DNA from: Gemmatimonadota bacterium
Lineage (GTDB): Bacteria; Gemmatimonadota; Gemmatimonadetes; Longimicrobiales; Gaopeijiaceae
Reading direction: 5' to 3'
DNA length: 64,000 nt
NCBI GenBank assembly: GCA_022823365.1
Contig: JAJDXG010000039.1
Span: 21,851 to 85,850, forward strand
In this document: in pieces, positions 43,730 through 52,086 of the stretch
Position numbering within the stretch: position 1 is the stretch's first letter
Layout: each line of letters begins with the position of its first letter
Notes under the pieces: model-generated
Databases searched by the model: none
What the model saw: only the letters and a program-made list of their open reading frames with translations
What the model was told of the DNA's origin: nothing
Program-made: the position numbers and the translations under genes

Positions 43730-44503
43730 TCAGCTGGACGAGGAGGCGGCGATGCTGGCCACGACTGCGGCCTGAGTGGCTGCCACCGCCGCCTGGGACG
43801 CTGCAACTGCCGCCCTGACCGCCTTCCGAGCGGCGATGGCGGGGTGACCGGCCCCCGCGGTGAAGGGCTCTCCGGCGGTGATGGCCTTCAAGCGCGCCTT
43901 GCGCTCCTTGAGTTGCTTGCGCTCGAAATGGATCCTCAGCGAGCCGGTGGCGTGCGCCAGGGAGAGCACGACGCCCAATCCGGCTTCGATGTCGCCATCG
44001 CCCATGACGGCGTCCCGCATGCCGGCGATGAGCTTGCGCTCGGGCCCCGGATCGATGGTGGGATAGAGTTTGCGTCTGAAGACGAGCAGGATCTGCGATT
44101 CCTTCGTGCGCAGGATGCCCCGGCGGCAGAGGCCGAGGGCGGTGCGGTGCCGGAGGCGCTTGAGGTTGCCGAAGGTCGAAACCCAGGAAGATGCGCGTCG
44201 ACGCTTCTTCGAATTGCGAACCCTGTCCAGCGCTTCGGCCATGATCTCGTCCCGGGGACGGCCGGTAACCGGCATTGCTTCCACGAACGCCTTCTTGCTC
44301 TCCTCGATGCGGATGACCCCGGCAAGCGCGAGTTCGGCGAGGACGGCTCCGCCCATGGCGAGATTGTAGAAGCCGGCCCGGTAGTCCACGGTGCCCTTGC
44401 GGTCACGCAGGACCAGGAGCAGAAGCTGTTCGTGAAGATGGAGGTCGTAGCGCGAGGATGGCATGGCGGGATGTCCGGGCTGGTGGTCGTCGGATGCGCT
44501 CAT
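43730..44503 (-). CDS. GPP34 (GOLPH3-like) family protein with Ala-rich tail
   Basis: ATG 44503 gives 257 residues. The GPP34 fold is suggested by DLHLHEQLLLLVLRDRKGTVDYRAGFYNLAMGGAVLAELALAG near the start, and by the closing GVVLSLAHATGSLRIHFER segment. Eukaryotic GOLPH3 binds PI4P at the Golgi; bacterial members are uncharacterised. The last 35 residues are a run of Ala/Val with heptad-like spacing (AAVAASQAAVAATQAAVVAS), possibly a membrane or coiled-coil tail. An in-frame ATG at 44539 is possible. It is convergent with the desaturase. Confidence 0.75.
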   Translation of the reverse strand: MSASDDHQPGHPAMPSSRYDLHLHEQLLLLVLRDRKGTVDYRAGFYNLAMGGAVLAELALAGVIRIEESKKAFVEAMPVTGRPRDEIMAEALDRVRNSKKRRRASSWVSTFGNLKRLRHRTALGLCRRGILRTKESQILLVFRRKLYPTIDPGPERKLIAGMRDAVMGDGDIEAGLGVVLSLAHATGSLRIHFERKQLKERKARLKAITAGEPFTAGAGHPAIAARKAVRAAVAASQAAVAATQAAVVASIAASSSS

Positions 44504-44554
44504 GGCCAATACTCCACACTTTGAACGCCTGTTTCGCAAGCTCGGGAGTTTGCC

Positions 44555-46321
44555 ATGGGATCACGCATGATCTGGAACCGCGCTGGCGGCCGGCTCGCCC
44601 TGGCGGCGCTGGGCGCTGTGATGCCGGGGTGCGGCGAACCCGACCCGGTGGCCGAGTCGCGGGAACCCTACCGGGTCGGCGCCGCGATCGAGGTGGGCGC
44701 CGCCCCGCACGGCATCCGCTTCAGCGCCGATGGCGACACCGCGTACGTGGCGCTGAGCGGGGACGGGCAGATCGGGGTCGTGGATCTGGCGGCCGGCGCG
44801 GTGGTCGTGCGCTGGGAAGCGGGGGACACGCCCCTCGACCTCGTGCGGGTTGGCGACGGCTGGCTGGTCAGTCAGTTCCGCGACTCGACCCTCATCAGGC
44901 TCGACGCCGAGGGACGAATCGTGGACAGAGCCGTATGGAATGTGGGCTCGGGTCCGTCTCTGTTCTCGCCCGGCGAGGTCCGGGGCGAGACCTGGATCAC
45001 GTCCGAGTTCGCGGACCGGCTGTGGATCGTGGACACGGAGACCGGAGTGCCGGTGCGGTCTCACGAGACCGGCGATCGGCCCTACCCGGCCGACGTGATG
45101 TGGGACGGATCGCACGCCTTCGTGCCCAACCTGGATGCGGGCACCGTTTCCGTGATCGACCTGCTCAACATGGAGACCGACGCCACGGTTGACGCGTGTC
45201 CGGGTCCGCCCGGGGGCGCCCTCACGCCCGATCAGGTCACCTACGTCGTGGCATGCGGCGGCTCGGACGAGCTGGTGTTCGTGAATACGGCCTCGTTTGC
45301 GGTCACCGGCCGGGTCCCGGGACTCGGACCCCGGCCCTTTTCGGTGGTCGTGCCGGGCGACGGCCGCCACGCCCTGGTGAACAATGCCGGCGGCAGCACG
45401 GTCTCGGTGGTGGACCTGGAGGCGCGGGCGGTCGTGCAGACGATCGAGGTGGGGGAGCAGCCGATCGTGCTGCGGGCGCACCCGGACGGTGAGCGGGTGT
45501 TCGTCGCCAACGAGGTGGCGGGGACCCTGGTGGAGCTGGTTCCCACGCCGGCCGAGGTCGCGGGTGATGGCGCATTGAGCTCCGGTGAAGCGGCTGCCGC
45601 CGAGGCCGGGCCCTCGTTCGCTCCCAGCGAAGTCGTCGTGCTGGGGATGATCCACGGCGGGCACACCACCAGTGAGGTCTTCAGCCTCCAGGTCGTGCGA
45701 AACCTGGTGCGCGAGATCGATCCCGACCACTGGCTCACCGAGATCCCGCCCAACCGCTGGGACCGGGCCTGGGCCGAGTACCGAGCGTCGGGCATCGTCG
45801 AAGAGCCCCGCGTGCGCGTCTTCCCCGAGTATATGGAGGCGCTCTTCCCGCTGACGCGCGAGTTGGACTTCGAGGTCATCCCTACGGCCGGCTGGACGGA
45901 GCCGATGTCCGACTTCCGGGCGGCGTATCTCGATGCGTTTTCGCGGGACCCGGAGCGGGCCGAAGCGTGGGCCGAATACCAGGCCGCCGCCGGGGCTTCG
46001 GCCGAGGCGCTGGCCGCCGGCGCAGGGGATGATCCCCGCTGGATCCACACCGATGCGTACGACGAGGCCTACGACATCCGCATGCAGGTCTATGCCCGTT
46101 TGTTCGATGCCGATCTCGGGCCGGGAGGCTGGGACGCCATCAACGCCTCGCACTGGGCCAACATCGAGCGCGCGCTCGACCGGCACCGGGGCGAAGGCGC
46201 TCGCTTTCTGCTGACCTACGGCGCGGGCCACAAGGGTCCCTTCCTGCGCGAACTGCGGAGGCGCGACGACATCGTGCTGCTCGAGGTGGCGTCATTCCTG
46301 GATCGCCTGGAGAACAGATGA
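44555..46321 (+). CDS. Beta-propeller (YncE-like) / TIKI-TraB-like fusion
   Basis: The 588-residue product has an N-terminal lipoprotein-like signal (ALAALGAVMPGC). Residues about 40-335 form a seven-blade YncE/cytochrome-D1-like propeller (HGIRFSADGDTAYVALSGDGQIGVVDLAAGAVV; repeats of GTVSVIDL, STVSVVDLEA). After a short linker, residues about 365-588 look like the TraB/TIKI/GumN group, with two GxxH motifs, GMIHGGHTTS and GAGHKGPFLREL, and LTEIPPNRWD with an acidic residue between. TIKI proteins are metalloproteases; bacterial ones are mostly unknown. The fusion suggests binding and hydrolysis in one envelope protein. Confidence 0.7.
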   Translation: MGSRMIWNRAGGRLALAALGAVMPGCGEPDPVAESREPYRVGAAIEVGAAPHGIRFSADGDTAYVALSGDGQIGVVDLAAGAVVVRWEAGDTPLDLVRVGDGWLVSQFRDSTLIRLDAEGRIVDRAVWNVGSGPSLFSPGEVRGETWITSEFADRLWIVDTETGVPVRSHETGDRPYPADVMWDGSHAFVPNLDAGTVSVIDLLNMETDATVDACPGPPGGALTPDQVTYVVACGGSDELVFVNTASFAVTGRVPGLGPRPFSVVVPGDGRHALVNNAGGSTVSVVDLEARAVVQTIEVGEQPIVLRAHPDGERVFVANEVAGTLVELVPTPAEVAGDGALSSGEAAAAEAGPSFAPSEVVVLGMIHGGHTTSEVFSLQVVRNLVREIDPDHWLTEIPPNRWDRAWAEYRASGIVEEPRVRVFPEYMEALFPLTRELDFEVIPTAGWTEPMSDFRAAYLDAFSRDPERAEAWAEYQAAAGASAEALAAGAGDDPRWIHTDAYDEAYDIRMQVYARLFDADLGPGGWDAINASHWANIERALDRHRGEGARFLLTYGAGHKGPFLRELRRRDDIVLLEVASFLDRLENR

Positions 46322-46357
46322 GTCCCCGGCGGCTCGCTTGAGGAAGGAGGAGGAGAG

Positions 46358-48829
46358 ATGAGGTGGAGCGGCAGAGGCAATTCGTTGATGGTGGTGCTGG
46401 CGGCGGGTGCGGCGGCCAGCGCGGTGACAGTCTCGCCGGGCGGAGCCCTGGCCCAGTCCGAACCGGTTCTCATCCGCGCCGGCACCGTCCACACCGTCAC
46501 CGGCGGGACGATTCAGGACGGCGAGATCCTGATCCGCGACGGGGTCATCGAGGCGGTGGGCGCGTCGGTGGATGCGCCGGCCGGGGCGCGCGTGTATGAG
46601 GCCGAGGTCGTGATCCCGGGGCTGATCGACGCGCACGCCCACATGGCCCTGGACCGGTCCAGTCGAACGCGCATTCCGGGCCCGGTCACCGCGGAATGGA
46701 AGGCCGTGGAGCACCTGGACCTGGAGGACCCCATGATCCAGGTGGCGCTCTCCGGGGGCGTGACTTCGCTGATCACGCGTTCGGGAAGCGGCATCATCTC
46801 CAGTGGCCAGTCCGTGGCGCTGAAGATGAAGAGCACGCCGGGGCCCGACATGATCTTCAAGCCCTACGTGGATCTGAAGATGGCGGTGCGCCCGCTCATC
46901 AACCTGCGCCCGGGGGAGACGCCCCAGACGGTGATGGGCTGGTACGCGACCGCCGACGACTACTTCCGGCGCGCGCAGGCGTACGTGGAGCGGCAGGACG
47001 CGCACGCGGCCGGCGAGGGGCCGGCTCCCGAGCGGGACGAGCGCCTGGAGGCTTTCGCGGCCGTGCTCCGGGGCGAGGTGATGGTGCACGCGCACTCGCA
47101 CTACCCCAGCGAGGTGATGATGGTGTTCCGTCTGGCCCGCAAGTACGGCTTCTTCGACCGGCTGGCGCTGGCGCACGCGGAGGAGATCTTCCCGCTCACG
47201 GAACTGCTCGCCGGGACGAACGTCATCCCGGTCATCGGGCCGATGATGATCGTCCAGTACTACAACGACCCGGAGCCCCTCAACCTGCTGGAGGACCTGC
47301 TGGACGCGGGCGTGTACGCGAGCATCCAGACCGACATGTCCAACCAGCACTTCAAGGACTTCCGCGAGTACGGGGCGTTCCTGGCGCGCCACGGCCTCAC
47401 CGACCAGCAGGCGCTCGAGGTGATGACCATCAACGGGGCGCGGGCGATGATGCTCGACGACCGCGTGGGGAGCATCGAAGCGGGGAAGGATGCGGACCTG
47501 GTGCTGCTCGACGGGCACTTCCTGGACCTGGCCGCGGACCGGGTGGAGCGCGTGTTCGTGGATGGGGAACTGGAGTACGAGCGCGGCCGGACGCTGCAGC
47601 CCGAGCGGCCGCGCAGCGTGGGGCCCTTCGGCCCGGTGAACGGCGCGATCACCGCCGACGATGAGGCCTTCGCCATCACCGGGGCGCACGTGTTCACCGT
47701 GAGCGGGGGGGCGATCGAGAACGCGACCCTGGTGGTCGAGGACGGCCGGTTCACGCGGGTGGAGGAGGGAGCAGCCCCGCCGGAGGGCACGCCGGTCATG
47801 GATGTGGGGGGGCGGGTGGTGATGCCGGGCACCGTGATCGCGCGCGCCTTCGCCAACGACTGGATCGGCGACCTCAAGTGGCAGGTGCAGAACGACGAGA
47901 TCACCGCGCCGGTGGTGCCGGAGATGAACGCCCTGTACGCCGTCGACCCCTGGTTCCCGTCGTACCGCGTGAACACCACCATCGGGGTGACCGCCATCCA
48001 CGTCACGCCGGGGACGCGCAATCTGGCCGGTGGCAGCGGGGTGGTGGTGAAGACGCCGGGCATCGACTTCGAGAAGATGGTGCGGCGCGAGCCGGCAAGC
48101 ATTGTGTTCGCGCTCACGGCTTCGGCGTTGCGGGAATGGACGGACGAAGCGGGAGAGGGGCTGACGCTCGAGAGCGCTTCTGCAATGATCCGCGAGACGC
48201 TGGCCGGCGCGAGAGCCTACGCGGAGGCGGGCGAATCGCGGGAATACGACGCGCGCATGGAGGCGTTGCTGCCGCTGCTCGCCGGGGAGGTGCCCGCAAT
48301 GATCCACGCGGACCGGGTGGCCGAGATCGAGGAGGCCATGAGCATCGCGGAGGACTACGGCCTGCGGCTGGTCGTCACCGGCGGTGTGGAGGCGCACCGC
48401 CTCGCGGACCGGTTGGCCGAGGTCGACGTGGGCGTCATCCTGGGCAACTCGGGGAGCTACGCTTCCGACATCCGCGGGGGCGGGGAGGGCTGGAGCATGG
48501 AGGGGCCCGCCATCCTCAACCGGGCGGGCGTGAAGGTGGCGTTCTACGGCCCAGGGGCGTCACGGCGCGCGTCACCCATCGGGCGGCTGGGAGGCGAGCC
48601 CATCCTCAATTCGGCCTGGGCCTTCCGCAACGGCGTGCCCGAGGTGGACGCACTGCGCATGGCGACCCTCAACGCGGCCGAGCTGCTCGACATGGGCGAC
48701 CGCATCGGCAGCATCGAGGTGGGCAAGGACGCGGACTTCGTCGTCCTGGAGGGGCATCCCTTCGATTATCGAGTCCTGCCGGACTGGGTGTTTGTGGACG
48801 GCAGGCTGGAGGCGGGCGGGGGTACTTGA
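46358..48829 (+). CDS. Tandem amidohydrolase, second half degenerate
   Basis: The 823-residue protein has a signal peptide (about 1-33) and two amidohydrolase-like halves. The first (about 35-415) has metal-binding HAHM in PGLIDAHAHM, HAHSH, LAHAEE and IQTDMSN, followed by the usual LTDQQALEVMTINGARAM...GSIEAGKDADLVLL ending. The second (about 430-823) repeats the fold up to ATLNAAELLDMGDRIGSIEVGKDADFVVL, but PGLIDAHAHM is replaced by MPGTVIARAF, losing the HxH ligands. ATG 46358 has AAGGAGGAGG upstream. One active half plus one dead half is my reading; the substrate is unknown. Confidence 0.8.
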   Translation: MRWSGRGNSLMVVLAAGAAASAVTVSPGGALAQSEPVLIRAGTVHTVTGGTIQDGEILIRDGVIEAVGASVDAPAGARVYEAEVVIPGLIDAHAHMALDRSSRTRIPGPVTAEWKAVEHLDLEDPMIQVALSGGVTSLITRSGSGIISSGQSVALKMKSTPGPDMIFKPYVDLKMAVRPLINLRPGETPQTVMGWYATADDYFRRAQAYVERQDAHAAGEGPAPERDERLEAFAAVLRGEVMVHAHSHYPSEVMMVFRLARKYGFFDRLALAHAEEIFPLTELLAGTNVIPVIGPMMIVQYYNDPEPLNLLEDLLDAGVYASIQTDMSNQHFKDFREYGAFLARHGLTDQQALEVMTINGARAMMLDDRVGSIEAGKDADLVLLDGHFLDLAADRVERVFVDGELEYERGRTLQPERPRSVGPFGPVNGAITADDEAFAITGAHVFTVSGGAIENATLVVEDGRFTRVEEGAAPPEGTPVMDVGGRVVMPGTVIARAFANDWIGDLKWQVQNDEITAPVVPEMNALYAVDPWFPSYRVNTTIGVTAIHVTPGTRNLAGGSGVVVKTPGIDFEKMVRREPASIVFALTASALREWTDEAGEGLTLESASAMIRETLAGARAYAEAGESREYDARMEALLPLLAGEVPAMIHADRVAEIEEAMSIAEDYGLRLVVTGGVEAHRLADRLAEVDVGVILGNSGSYASDIRGGGEGWSMEGPAILNRAGVKVAFYGPGASRRASPIGRLGGEPILNSAWAFRNGVPEVDALRMATLNAAELLDMGDRIGSIEVGKDADFVVLEGHPFDYRVLPDWVFVDGRLEAGGGT

Positions 48830-48856
48830 CCGCGACCGAGTATTGTGCAACACTAT
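48826..48856 (+). promoter_or_regulatory. Candidate promoter/operator of vapBC
   Basis: TTGACC (48826) and CACTAT (48851) form a weak promoter with 19-base spacing. The palindrome AGT-N-TTG-N2-CAA-N-ACT (48839-48854) overlaps the -10 region, where a VapB-VapC complex would repress its own operon. It lies about 130 bases upstream of the antitoxin ATG. Confidence 0.45.
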
Positions 48857-48985
48857 GACACATGCTCCAGAGGACGGTGCAAGATATCCCGCCACAGTCA
48901 CCCGGATGCACGCTCCATGGGTCACCCCGGGCGAGCCGCGAATACGTTTCAACTGGGGCGCGCGAACCCCGCTCCCGCGAATGCC

Positions 48986-49258
48986 ATGTCCCGCATCCAC
49001 TTCGTCGTGAAGGAAACCGCCAAGATGGCGTACCAGGCCCAGGCCCGCCGGGAGGGCAAATCCCTGGGGGAGTGGCTGCGCGAGGCTGCCGACGAGAAGC
49101 TGGCGACGGTGCGCCCGCGAAAGTTCACGGTCGAGGAGCTTCGCGAGTTCGCGGCCAGATGCGATGCCCGCCACCCGCCCGGCGCGCGGGAGTTGGACTG
49201 GCCGGAGATCAAGAAGATCCTGGTCGAGACCAGGTACCCGGACTACGACATCACATGA
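48986..49258 (+). CDS. VapB-like antitoxin
   Basis: The 90-residue product has a short N-terminal strand (RIHFVVKE) followed by helices QAQARREGKSLGEWLREAADEKL, like the ribbon-helix-helix dimer of VapB-type antitoxins. A Pro-rich linker and a C-terminal helix (ELDWPEIKKILVETRY) would mask the toxin. The stop overlaps the VapC start (ATGA), the classical antitoxin-toxin arrangement. An in-frame start at 48845 is possible but adds low-complexity sequence. Confidence 0.75.
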   Translation: MSRIHFVVKETAKMAYQAQARREGKSLGEWLREAADEKLATVRPRKFTVEELREFAARCDARHPPGARELDWPEIKKILVETRYPDYDIT

Positions 49259-49644
49259 TCTTCGTCGACGCCAACGTCTTCATGTATTTCGTGGGCGCCG
49301 ATCATCCCCTGCGGAAGGAAGCCAGGGAGTTCTTCATGCTGTCGCGGGAACGGGACAGACTTCTCGTCACTTCGGCCGAAGTGCTTCAGGAGCTCCTCCA
49401 TCACTACCTGCGCCGGGACAGGCGGCCGCTGCTCGACGCGGCCTTCGACCTGGTAGGTGCGACCGTGGACGAAGTCTGGCCGGTCGAGAAAGCCGATGTC
49501 GAGTTGGCGCGCAACCTGTCGGCTCGGCACCGCGGCCTGGAAGCCCGCGACCTGGCGCACCTGGCCTGCTGCATCCGGCGAAAGCCGCGCAGGTTGATGA
49601 CGTTCGACCGGGGGTTGGCGGCGGCGTGGAGGAGTCGGCGGTAG
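49255..49644 (+). CDS. PIN-domain toxin, VapC-like
   Basis: The 129-residue PIN protein has the acidic quartet typical of VapC: Asp4 in IFVDANVFMYF, Glu in SAEVLQELLHH (about residue 44), Asp in LEARDLAHLACC, and Asp near the end in MTFDRGLAA. VapC toxins are Mg2+-dependent RNases that cut tRNA or rRNA. The upstream gene, overlapping by 4 bases, is its antitoxin. The locus sits between a secreted amidohydrolase and an NHL protein and may have been acquired. Confidence 0.88.
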   Translation: MIFVDANVFMYFVGADHPLRKEAREFFMLSRERDRLLVTSAEVLQELLHHYLRRDRRPLLDAAFDLVGATVDEVWPVEKADVELARNLSARHRGLEARDLAHLACCIRRKPRRLMTFDRGLAAAWRSRR

Positions 49645-49823
49645 CGGAAGTCGCTGGCCGGTCTGTCCTGGTCTGTTGACGCGGGTGCTCGACCGGGCCC
49701 ACTTGTCGCCCCATCCGCCGTTGCCTACCGTGCCTGTTCCGGCGCCGTTCGCCAGCGGAGCTCGTTCGTCCCGTGGGCCGCCGCCGACCCATCACCTACC
49801 GCACTCACCCGGAGACCCGACCG

Positions 49824-50861
49824 ATGACTGGATGGACCCGCGCCACGATCGCTTCTGGAATCTTCACCGTCGCGGCTCTCGCCGTCGCGGTTTCGTCACT
49901 TGAGGCCCAGTCGGTGACGACCAACCCCTTCCGGCCCGTCTACGGGTGGGGCGAGCTCCCCGACGGAAGGGAGTGGGGCTCCACGAGCGCGGTGGAGATC
50001 GCGCTGGACGGAAACATCTGGGTCGCGGAGCGCTGCGGCGCGAACACCTGCGTCGGCTCCGATGTGGATCCCATCCTCCTCTTCGACAAGGAGGGGAACC
50101 TGCTGCGGAGTTTCGGGGGCGGCATGATCGCGTGGCCTCACGGGATCGACGTGGACCATGACGGCAACGTCTGGGTGACCGACGCGTGGCGGCCGGGTGC
50201 CACCACGACCGGGCACACGGTGCTCAAGTTCTCCCCCGAGGGCGAGCTGCTGATGACCCTTGGCACGCCCGGCGAAGCCGGCGACCCGCCCACACACTTC
50301 ACCCAGCCTTCGGACGTGGTGGTGGCTCCCAACGGACAGATCTACGTGGCCGACGCGCACGACCGCACCCGGGGCCGGATCGTCCGCTTCGCCGCCGACG
50401 GCACGTACATGGAGACCTGGGGCGAACTCGGCTACGGGCCGAAGCAGTTCCGCGACCCGCACGCGCTGGCGATGGACTCGCAGGGCCGCATCTTCGTGGG
50501 CGATCGCTACAACAACCGCATCCAGCTCTTCGACCAGGAGGGCGAGTTCCTCGCCATCTGGACGCAGTTCGGCCGCCCCAGCGGCATCTACATCGATGCC
50601 GACGACAACATCTACGTGGCCGACTCCGAGTCGAGCCCGGCGCCCAACCAGTTCACCGGCCAGCGCAACGCGGGCTGGGAGAAGGGCATCCGTATCGGCG
50701 ACGCGAACCAGGGATGGGTGCACTTCTTCCTGCCGGACGACATCACCAACGTGATGGGGTTCAGCGGGCCGGAGGGTGTCGCGGTGGACGACGAGGGGAA
50801 CGTGTACGGCGCGGAGGTGAGCCAGCGCCGCATCACCAAGTGGATCCGGTTCCGGCCGTAG
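49824..50861 (+). CDS. NHL-repeat beta-propeller, secreted
   Basis: ATG 49824 gives 345 residues with a signal peptide (about 7-30, ending LEAQSV). NHL blades repeat: SAVEIALDGNIWVAERCG, PHGIDVDHDGNVWVTDAW, PSDVVVAPNGQIYVADAH, PHALAMDSQGRIFVGDRYNNRIQLFDQEG, PSGIYIDADDNIYVADSES and PEGVAVDDEGNVYGAEVS. This is close to the peptidyl-alpha-hydroxyglycine alpha-amidating lyase-like group, but no catalytic assignment is possible. A strong terminator follows. Confidence 0.85.
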   Translation: MTGWTRATIASGIFTVAALAVAVSSLEAQSVTTNPFRPVYGWGELPDGREWGSTSAVEIALDGNIWVAERCGANTCVGSDVDPILLFDKEGNLLRSFGGGMIAWPHGIDVDHDGNVWVTDAWRPGATTTGHTVLKFSPEGELLMTLGTPGEAGDPPTHFTQPSDVVVAPNGQIYVADAHDRTRGRIVRFAADGTYMETWGELGYGPKQFRDPHALAMDSQGRIFVGDRYNNRIQLFDQEGEFLAIWTQFGRPSGIYIDADDNIYVADSESSPAPNQFTGQRNAGWEKGIRIGDANQGWVHFFLPDDITNVMGFSGPEGVAVDDEGNVYGAEVSQRRITKWIRFRP

Positions 50862-50880
50862 CGGCCGGCCATCGACGCAA

Positions 50881-50922
50881 GAGAGCCCCGGCCCCGCCGT
50901 TGCTGGCGGGGCCGGGGCTCTC
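50881..50922 (+). terminator. Strong terminator shared by convergent genes
   Basis: Perfect 18-bp stem: GAGAGCCCCGGCCCCGCC (50881-50898), loop GTTGCT, and its complement (50905-50922), followed by GCTTTT. It lies between the NHL gene and the convergent FAD subunit and can serve both directions. Confidence 0.85.
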
Positions 50923-50943
50923 GCTTTTCCGTGCGCGTCCGCC

Positions 50944-51933
50944 TCAGGCGCTCCGCACCGCGCGCGCCACCAGGTTCTTCACCAGCGGAATCTTGAAGTG
51001 GTTGTAGCCGAGCGGCCTGGCGCCCTGCGTGGCCAGTTCGCCCGCCTCCGCGGCGGTGCTCTCGTTCGGCACGCGGCCGCGAACGAGGTCCTCGACGTCC
51101 GCAAGGCGTCGGGGGATGCATTCCACGGCGCCCAGGACGATGCGTGAGTCCTCTATGCGCCCGTCGGCTACCCGGAAGGCCGCTGCGACGTTGACCAGAG
51201 GGAAGTCCCAGGTCTTGCGGTCCGCGACCTTCTCGAAATGGAAGCGGGCGCCCGCCCACCGGGCCGGGATGCGCACGGCGGTGAGCAGATCGTCGGGGTC
51301 GAGCACGGTCATGCGGGTGATGTCCACGCCCGGCGGCATGAAGAACTCTCCGGCGGGGATCACCCGCTCGCCGCGGGCGTTGCGCACCACCATCTCCGCG
51401 TCCAGCGCCACCAGCGCCGGAGCCGAATCCGACGGCGTCACCGCCACGCAGCGGTCCGCCCCGAAGAGTGCGTGCTCGCGGTTCATCGCGTCCGGTGCGC
51501 CGGCGTAGCAGACGTTGCCCCCCGCCCGGTAGCAGGGCATGCCGTAGCGGTAGTACCAGCAGCGGGTGTCCTGGCAGATGTTGCCGCCGATCGTCCCGCC
51601 GTTCCGGATCTGCGGGCTCGCCACTACGCTCACCGCCTCCGCGAGCAGGCCGTAGCGCTCGCGCACCAGGGGGTCGTTCTCGATGTCGGTCAGGCTGGTC
51701 GTGGCGCCGATCTCGATGCCGTCGCCGGTCTCGCGCACGCCCTTCAGTTCGTCGAGCCCCTCCAGATCGACCACCACGGAGGGCTGCTTGCCCCGGTTCT
51801 TGAACCAGTCGAAGCTGTCGTAGCCGCCTGCGAGCGCCCAGGCGTCGCGGCCGTGCTCCCGCAGCAGATCCAGCGCCGACTCGATGTCGGCCGGCTGAAC
51901 CAGATCGAAGTGGGGCATCATGTCCTTCATCAT
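50944..51933 (-). CDS. Xanthine dehydrogenase family FAD-binding subunit
   Basis: ATG 51933 gives 329 residues. The FAD-binding CoxM fold is shown by LAGGYDSFDWFKNR (about residues 33-46), VVDLEGLDELKG, GATTSLTDIE and GGTIGGNICQDTRCWYY. Five Cys in the stretch C-x5-C ... PCYRAGGNVC ... RC (about 110-165) resemble the [4Fe-4S] loop of 4-hydroxybenzoyl-CoA reductase-type subunits. It would carry electrons from FAD to the 2Fe-2S subunit. Its Mo and 2Fe-2S partners lie upstream on the same strand, separated by a sensor gene. Confidence 0.88.
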   Translation of the reverse strand: MMKDMMPHFDLVQPADIESALDLLREHGRDAWALAGGYDSFDWFKNRGKQPSVVVDLEGLDELKGVRETGDGIEIGATTSLTDIENDPLVRERYGLLAEAVSVVASPQIRNGGTIGGNICQDTRCWYYRYGMPCYRAGGNVCYAGAPDAMNREHALFGADRCVAVTPSDSAPALVALDAEMVVRNARGERVIPAGEFFMPPGVDITRMTVLDPDDLLTAVRIPARWAGARFHFEKVADRKTWDFPLVNVAAAFRVADGRIEDSRIVLGAVECIPRRLADVEDLVRGRVPNESTAAEAGELATQGARPLGYNHFKIPLVKNLVARAVRSA

Positions 51934-52086
51934 GGGGATCCCCCCGGCCTCAGATGGTCTTGTTGCGAGAGACTGCGATGCCAACGCGGCATCCCTGTCC
52001 CGTCCACATGGACTAATCTTGCGGGTTCGGACGCAGCGGCGCAAAAGGCCGGTGATCCGGCGCGCAAACCCGGCCCCGTCGCCAGC

